In this document: positions 28,717-33,831 of the stretch, in pieces
Position numbering within the stretch: the first letter of the stretch is position 1
How the letters are laid out: every line of letters begins with the position of its first letter
From: Seminavis robusta
Lineage: Eukaryota; Bacillariophyta; Bacillariophyceae; Naviculales; Naviculaceae
Assembly (NCBI GenBank): GCA_903772945.1
Contig: CAICTM010001218.1
Coordinates: forward strand, 1 to 33,831
Reading direction: 5' to 3'
Length of the DNA: 33,831 nt
Position numbers and translations under genes: made by a program
Notes under the pieces: model-generated
What the model was told of the DNA's origin: nothing
The model's input: the letters and a program-made list of their open reading frames with translations, nothing else
The model's database searches: none

Positions 28717-29339
28717 GTTGAGTCGTTTTAGGTATATGGAGTAATTATTAATCACAATAAAATAAGGTTTTACCCATGCATTTTGATTATTTAGAGTATT
28801 CTTAAATGTTTTAAATTAATTTGTTACCCCATCCCCCTGCGTTCTCAATAGCCGTTTTTTGTGGACGAGGGGCGCCCGTCCTGGAGATGCCGCTTAGATA
28901 CCGGTACAGGAGCTCTGAGGGCTTAGAGGTGTAAGAGAACAGAGGTGCTTCTGTGGGATTCAAGTTTACTACCGACAGCGAATAAAAGAACCGGTGAAAT
29001 GAAAAGAAGCACTATGCTACCGGTGCCACTGAGTGGCACCGCACTGGTTGACTGGACTCAGTGCAGTGCTAAGGCTGCACAGCTGAAATAGATAAGAGCC
29101 AGCCTGTCCTAGGCTGGCATGCTCTTTGGCCCAGCTCCACAATTTGGTTGAGAATGACAACCAAATATGTGGTTGCCTGGCTCCCTTACAAGTTTGGTAG
29201 CCAATAAAAGACTGGTATCTGCCTGTACAAGATATAGCATAATTTTTACTTTAGAGGGCTACTGTACTCTGATCAGAAGCATTTGATGCTCTCGCAACTC
29301 GACTAGTCAAGCGAAAACGAAACACAAAGCAAATCAACC

Positions 29340-30122
29340 ATGACGAATTCCTTCTCGAAGCCCATGACTCCTGAAGAAGAAAGGCGACAGCAGAAGCGAC
29401 AGCTGATGCCTTTTCCTCCAGTCCAAGAAGAAAAGGAACGGAAGATCAAAAATTTCAAGTACGCAGTGGGAGCTCAGTCTGGGTATTTTTCTCATTGGCG
29501 TCTACGAAGAGCTGGACCTCCAGCAGACATGATCGCTCATGTCATGGGATATGCAAAGTCTGTCGCAGACTTGCAGCTCAGTCATGAACAACAATCTGTG
29601 TTGTATCGGAAGTGTCTCACAGACACGGCTTTGACAGCCTACGACAAGGCATTGGCCAAGTACAGGGCACGTATTGCTGCTGTACCGGCTCAAGGCGATC
29701 AACCAGCACAGATGGCCGTCGATTTCGATATCACGGCCTGTCTTAAGACATTCGTTGGCTCTCGAACTACAGAGGTAGCTCGGTTCAATCAAGTGGAAGG
29801 CCTCAAGGTCTCCCGAAAGCCTCGAAAGATCGAGTGTCACGAGTGGGAAGACGACTACCTAGTCGCAGTTGAAGCCGCAGAATGGCTTCGTGGCACTCAT
29901 CCAGTGCCAGAAGGGGTAGCATTGCTCCGACATTATCTGGATTCATATCCAGCGAATTGGGTCACGGAGTACGAAAAGATCCACGGCAAGACTCTTGATG
30001 ATAAGGAAATGGGAGACGTGACGTCTTTCATGCATGATCGTGCAGTGGAAGCTGACTCGGCAGCTTCGCGCAATCAACAGCGCCAGAAGGCGACAGTAGC
30101 GAAGGGAAAGCCTTCGTCATGA
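29340..30122 (+). CDS. retrotransposon gag-like protein
   Basis: A 260-residue frame beginning MTNSFSKPMTPEEERRQQKR. It is mostly helical and charged, with no transmembrane segment; a long Lys/Arg/Glu N-terminus is followed by helices (ACLKTFVGSRTTEVARFNQV, WVTEYEKIHGKTLDDKEM). Position and composition fit the capsid-forming gag of a Ty3/gypsy element; there is no sequence hallmark that proves it. The stop TGA overlaps the ATG of the next frame (ATGA, 30119-30122). The frame is intact, unlike the pol part downstream. Confidence 0.7.
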   Translation: MTNSFSKPMTPEEERRQQKRQLMPFPPVQEEKERKIKNFKYAVGAQSGYFSHWRLRRAGPPADMIAHVMGYAKSVADLQLSHEQQSVLYRKCLTDTALTAYDKALAKYRARIAAVPAQGDQPAQMAVDFDITACLKTFVGSRTTEVARFNQVEGLKVSRKPRKIECHEWEDDYLVAVEAAEWLRGTHPVPEGVALLRHYLDSYPANWVTEYEKIHGKTLDDKEMGDVTSFMHDRAVEADSAASRNQQRQKATVAKGKPSS

Positions 30123-30610
30123 AACACTACAAGGGAAGCAACGGCAAACGTCGTCCTAACACTACGGAAGGTGGTCGTCTTGCAGATGACGCCCCTTGTC
30201 CAATTCACCCGAATTCCAACCACACTTGGAAGGATTGCTGGTCCAACGCCTACAATCCTAACTCCAAGGCCAAGACTGGCAATAGGAACAACAAACCGTC
30301 CAATAAGAAGCCAAGTGGCGGTGACCACAATCATCAACAGGATGAGCATCACGCGGTCGGTGATGACGTTGAGGTCGTGGAACCCGGTTTCCAGAACTCT
30401 TCCGGTAAGACCCAAGCAAACACGCAGAACAAACCACAGTCGCTCTTCGACTCACATCACTTGCACTCCTTCACACAACAGGAACTGGAATCGTGCGTTT
30501 CGATCTTCAAGAACATCGGGGACGAAAACATCGCCATTGCCTGGAGAGCGCTCTTTGAGCAGCAACCAGAATACACGCGATTGGCGTTCGCAACCCGTGA
30601 TCGTTTCTAA
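30119..30610 (+). CDS. retrotransposon zinc-knuckle (nucleocapsid-like) frame
   Basis: A 163-residue frame starting in the ATGA overlap with gag. It has a basic N-terminus (MKHYKGSNGKRRPN) and one metal-binding motif, CPIHPNSNHTWKDC, with Cys, His, His, Cys spaced x2, x4, x4. Variants of this knuckle occur in protist and fungal gypsy elements, where it binds the RNA genome. A Lys/Asn/His-rich stretch (about 50-80) and an acidic segment follow; the C-terminus is helical. The stop TAA shares a base with the ATG of the next frame (TAATG, 30608-30612). The coupled overlaps suggest that frames are re-entered by reinitiation or frameshifting, or that this is an old, partly split gag-pol. Confidence 0.65.
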   Translation: MKHYKGSNGKRRPNTTEGGRLADDAPCPIHPNSNHTWKDCWSNAYNPNSKAKTGNRNNKPSNKKPSGGDHNHQQDEHHAVGDDVEVVEPGFQNSSGKTQANTQNKPQSLFDSHHLHSFTQQELESCVSIFKNIGDENIAIAWRALFEQQPEYTRLAFATRDRF

Positions 30611-31457
30611 TGCTGCCGCGTTGCAAGACACTCGTGTCGCAACCGCAGTGTATGAAGCGACTGAAGACCTTGTTTGATCCGTCATCGGACTTAGTGAGTA
30701 GGAATGTAAATGATAAACAAATAGTTGTACCAAGGAAAGCCAATCCATTAGCTTCTCCTAGCTCAATAGTGGTCATGCGTGAAATCGGAGGAAGTGTGTC
30801 CAAGACACCTTTGGGAGCGTTGTTTGACCCGGGATCAACACGTAGTTACATCTACAAGCAAGCACTCCCACATGGATGTGACGTGCGAGCTTTCAAAAGA
30901 AGCAAAGTGCAGGTATTGCACACGACAACTCAGACCCAATCTGGAGTCGTTGTACAGGACATTGCCATGCCTGAGTTTAGTCCTACTAAACATAGAGTCA
31001 CGCCTTTTGCCCTCTACCTTTCAGAAGGAATGAGTTCTTTCGATGTAATTTTAGGACGTGACTTCCTAGAAGCAATCGGGATTGACAACTACAACAGTCG
31101 ACAAGTCCTTAGGTGGACGCCTGATGCGTCAGCGCCACAACAATATATGGAAATAGTACCGTACCGTGTTGCACCCAAAGCAACGGAACAATTCCGGCAG
31201 GTTCAACAGCAACTGTTGACTGCCATGGACGAGGACGATAGCTTCTTCTGTCAAGCCGAAGAAATGGATCCTCTTGAGGAGTGCTTCCAAGCCGGTCAGC
31301 AGAAGATTATGTCGTCCAAGTATGACAAAGTCGACATCAACAATGTTGTTCAACAACAAAAACAGTTGTCTGTCACGCAGAAACGAGAACTACATGCAGT
31401 CTTGAGCAAGTACACTCGACTGTTTAGTGGCAAGCTTGGTGCCTACAAGGACGTAAA
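30610..31457 (+). CDS. retropepsin-like protease and connecting region
   Basis: Starts at the ATG overlapping the previous stop. The protease shows GALFDPGSTRSYIYKQALP, with Asp-Pro-Gly-Ser in place of the common Asp-Ser/Thr-Gly, and further on the second fingerprint FDVILGRDFLEAIGID. Between them lie strands typical of a retropepsin half. The region after about residue 190 is a Gln/Glu-rich linker leading to LSKYTRLFSGKLGAYKDVK, the usual lead-in to reverse transcriptase. The true coding frame is lost near 31455-31458, where one A appears to be missing; the same frame continues open to 31686 but is no longer related to RT. Seen: motifs and frame change. Inferred: a polyprotein that once continued into RT. 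Confidence 0.72.
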
Positions 31458-32597
31458 ATGCATCTGGAATTGCTTCCAGGAGGTCGTGACAAACTCAAGT
31501 TTCAACGACCATACAGCATACCTGAGGCACACAGGTAAGTGTTCAAGGAAGAACTTTTGCGACTGGTGGAACTTGGTGTTCTATCCAAAGTGGAATGGGC
31601 CGAATTCGCGGCTCCTACTTTCGTCATTCCCAAGAAGGATGGACGCATTCGATGGATTTCCGACTTTAGAGCCCTCAACGAGGTAATCAAACGGAAATGC
31701 CATCTGTTGCCAAGAATACACGATATTCTTAAGAAAAGATCTGGCTACAGGTTCTTCACGAAGCTGGACATCTCCATGCAGTACTACACGTTCGAACTCT
31801 CGGATGAAGCCAAAGACTTGTGCGTCATCAACACGCCCTTTGGGTTGTATCGCTACAACAGAGTACCGATGGGAGTCAAGCAATCTCCAGACTTTGCCCA
31901 AGCCGTCATGGAGAGCATTCTCAACGACGTGGACGACACAGAAGTCTACATTGACGACGTCGGTTGTTTCAGCAAGACATGGCAAGGCCACTTGCGCACA
32001 CTCGACATTGTCCTACAAAAACTACAGGACAGTAACTTCACGATCAATCCTCTGAAGTGTGAGTGGGCTGTCCAAGAGACAGATTGGTTAGGTTTTTGGC
32101 TCACGCCTACAGGACTCAAACCGTGGTGCAAGAAAATCGATGCCATCTTGCGACTTAAGCAACCCCGAACAATCAAAGATGTTCGCAGTTTTGTTGGTGC
32201 CGTCACCTTCTATTGTGAGCTCTTTCCCAAGAGATCTCACACACTCAACCCACTCTACGAATTGACATCTAAGTCTAGGGGGTTTGTATGGAAAGACATC
32301 CATCAACGTGCTTTTGAACAAGCCAAAGCAGTACTGGCCAAGGACATCTTCGTCCGTTATCCAGACCATAACAAGCCTTTCCATGTCTACACAGACGGTA
32401 GTGATTACCAACTTGGTGCCGTGATCGTACAAGACAATCATCCTGTTGCATACTACTCACGTAAGTTGAACTCGGCTCAACGCAACTATACCACAATGGA
32501 GAAGGAACTCCTTTCCATTGTGTATACGCTTAATGAGTATCGCTCGATGCTCTATGGCGATAAAATGTGGGTTGGATCCATGGGATCAACGTGGTGA
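31458..32597 (+). pseudogene. reverse transcriptase / RNase H, broken
   Basis: The RT frame resumes at 31458 (MHLELLPGGRDKLKFQRPYS), meets TAA at 31536-31538, then continues from 31539. Motifs run in order: APTFVIPKKDGRIRWISDFR, FTKLDISMQYYTF, PFGLYRYNRVPMGVKQSPDF, and the catalytic YIDDVG. Then come LKCEWAVQETDWLGFWLT, the connection domain, and RNase H (HVYTDGSDYQLGAVIV, TTMEKELLSIVYTLNEYRS). The protein departs from the family right after SMLYG, near 32559, and ends at TGA 32595-32597, so the rest of RNase H and all of integrase are missing. The pattern is Ty3/gypsy. The stop and frame change make this copy non-functional. Confidence 0.85.
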
Positions 32598-33184
32598 GTG
32601 TGAGAACAAACTGTCTGCCTTATGTTACTGGTACCCACATGGTATGTGGAACAAGCAGCCACAAGAGCTGGGATGGAGCGCTCTGTTGGTGGAGATCTCC
32701 TTCCACTGGCGCTGGAGGGGCCAGCCTAGGCGCAAGCCAATGTATTCATCACTGTGACAGCAAATGATTGCACAGTCTAATTGCTCAATACCCTGGCACT
32801 GGCCATACAGGATCCTGTCTACTGCAGAGCCTTACTTGTGCTGTTGGGTCTGTATCTGGTCAACTACTTCTTCAATACTTCTTTAAACTATAATTTAAAC
32901 ACAAACTCTGATTATGCGTGAAACTCCATCCAGCCGAGATGCAGGATACATTTCCATGCATCTCTTTTGGGTGGTATATACCAAGCTATTTTTCTAGATA
33001 GGTTATGGCTGAGGAGCTGCATAATCCTTCCTTGCAGAGGACTATATGTCCTTCAGCTGTTCTATCTTGTCTGTGTGACACAGCTCATTGTACTAAAAGA
33101 GTGTACAGATGCAGCAGCGATCTTTCACCAGACTGAGCCAGCAAAGCTGCGCCGCACCCAAAATATGGCTCCTATGGCATAATC
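32598..33184. other. repeat-type sequence after the truncated RNase H
   Basis: No domain found. The sequence contains palindromic fragments (for example GGCCAGCCTAGGC near 32718-32730) and AT-rich stretches (32880-32920). It is likely old mobile DNA, possibly the sequence that interrupted the RT gene. Confidence 0.4.
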
Positions 33185-33385
33185 TCATCGGAGAGCGTCT
33201 GCTAAAGTATTACTTTCTCCCTTGATATAGTGGAATATCGTATTAAAATCCTCTAGGAAGAGGCGCCAACGTAAGACACGCTGTGAATTGAGGTTGGCAT
33301 AAGTAAGGTTCTTATGGTCGGTGTGAATGTGGAGTTCTTTGGCTCCATACAATAACTTCTTGAAAGGATCAGGGTAGATCCACAA
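33185..33385 (-). pseudogene. RNase H C-terminal fragment, inverted
   Basis: A minus-strand frame showing [40 protein letters not shown] and ADAL, the second half of a Ty3/gypsy RNase H domain. It lacks everything upstream except a few residues before LLYG and stops before any integrase. It begins at the same point in the domain at which the plus-strand copy is cut off. The in-frame start is TTG, so it is a fragment and not a gene. Confidence 0.75.
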
Positions 33386-33831
33386 GAGATGAGGATGGCC
33401 ACGGCTCCCTTCCCCTCCTTTCTCTGCTAAGTATTTGATCCTTGGGTGGTTACGATGTATTCTATCACGATGCTGGGCAGCTTAGCGAATGCTATCAGCT
33501 TACTCCGCCAATGTCCACTGCCAGCCTCAACAAGATAGGTATCTACTGCAAGGAACAAGGGACTCAGGTCATGGAGAGTTATCAATCAACATTCATCTTA
33601 GGAATCATGCAGCAAAAAGCATGCACCAAATAATGTGGGTGTATGCAGGATTGTGAGCATCTGAGCCACACTGAGGCTCCTGGACCTCTGAGGTCACCGA
33701 TTGAGTAGATGCTCGCCCATGGCCATCTGGGGTGTACTAGCTGGTCAAAACCTTCAATGGGACCAATGGGGCTCCCGGTCCAATTATGGCCTATGTCTCC
33801 ACCAGACCAACAAAGATTCTCTATATCTTTA
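33386..33831. other. right-edge spacer, repeat-like
   Basis: No supported gene. Near 33656-33714 GAGCATCT and AGATGCTC form an 8-bp inverted repeat enclosing further short palindromes. Probably mobile-element-derived, continuing beyond the window. Confidence 0.35.

Larger units (their letters stand above)
28212..29339. other. spacer with hairpin and possible retroelement leader
   Basis: 1.1 kb without a gene. It contains a TCGAA pentanucleotide run (about 28383-28403), a perfect hairpin (28666-28716), an AT-rich stretch (28730-28830) and a TACCGGTA octamer at 28899. Palindromic words follow: GGTGCCACTGAGTGGCACC at 29023-29041 and GCCAGCCT/AGGCTGGC near 29099-29119. The last few hundred bases probably include the 5' LTR or leader of the retroelement starting at 29340, but no LTR copy was found downstream in the window. 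Confidence 0.45.
29340..32597 (+). mobile_element. degraded Ty3/gypsy-type retrotransposon, internal region
   Basis: In order: gag-like frame, zinc-knuckle frame, aspartic protease, reverse transcriptase and the first half of RNase H. The order protease, RT, RNase H and the RT sequence type point to Ty3/gypsy. The coding sequence is broken by a single-base frame change near 31455-31458 and a stop at 31536-31538, and RNase H is cut off near 32559. No integrase, 3' LTR or matching 5' LTR was found in the window, so this copy is unlikely to be autonomous. Confidence 0.87.

Noticed and set aside
31440..31470. Programmed -1 frameshift between protease and RT
   Set aside because: No heptameric slippery site of the usual type is present, and a stop follows soon after; simple mutation explains it better.
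31531..31541. CACAG|GTAAGTG as a 5' splice site in the RT region
   Set aside because: Family sequence continues directly on both sides, so an intron would remove needed RT residues.
28880..33831. Long terminal repeats of the retroelement
   Set aside because: I found no direct repeat between the stretch before 29340 and the sequence after 32597; a computed self-alignment would settle it.

Overview
The window reads as eukaryotic nuclear DNA, most likely from a diatom (stramenopile alga). The evidence is indirect: short GT-AG introns of about 85-111 bp, compact genes on alternating strands, eukaryote-only proteins (ORC5, an HMG-box protein, a B3GNTL1-type glycosyltransferase), long Asn/Asp/Glu/Gln/Lys runs, a secretory leader with an Ala-Phe cleavage context like that of diatom plastid proteins, and a Ty3/gypsy retroelement. 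No rRNA, tRNA or CRISPR array was seen. Every start given here is an ATG; several longer open frames would need TTG or GTG and were trimmed.

Layout. 1-514: decayed C-terminal end of a PIF1-like helicase. 515-2325: no supported gene. 2326-4551: divergent pair, a small KOW-type protein (-) and a B3GNTL1-like glycosyltransferase (+). 4930-6612: protein made of two tandem P-loop kinase domains (+). 7010-9538: Lys-rich nuclear-type protein in two exons ending in a Cys/His cluster (-). 10907-12664: coiled-coil protein (+). 13190-13680: ankyrin-repeat pseudogene (-). 13975-15732: secreted alpha/beta-hydrolase-like protein (+). 16054-19175: ORC5 in three exons (-). 19526-20125: small protein with a targeting leader (+). 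20674-21690: HMG-box protein in three exons, one only 12 nt (-). 22591-22872: foldback element, followed by a small acidic ORF at 22974. 23501-25936: transglutaminase-like plus formylglycine-generating-enzyme-type protein whose FGE module is in permuted order (-). 26494-27279: unknown protein (+). 27621-28211: SYLF/Ysc84 protein (-). 28212-29339: AT-rich spacer with a perfect 23-bp hairpin. 29340-32597: degraded Ty3/gypsy-type element with overlapping gag, zinc-knuckle and protease frames and a broken RT/RNase H frame. 32598-33831: repeat-type DNA carrying an inverted RNase H fragment.

The genes do not form an operon or an obvious pathway. They look like an ordinary housekeeping and nuclear gene neighbourhood arranged as divergent pairs (about 290-1370 bp apart) and convergent pairs, flanked on both sides by decayed mobile DNA. 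The items most worth a second look are the permuted FGE domain, the 12-nt exon inside the HMG box, the foldback element, the TACCGGTA octamer that recurs mainly in the spacers, and the stop/start overlaps in the retroelement.
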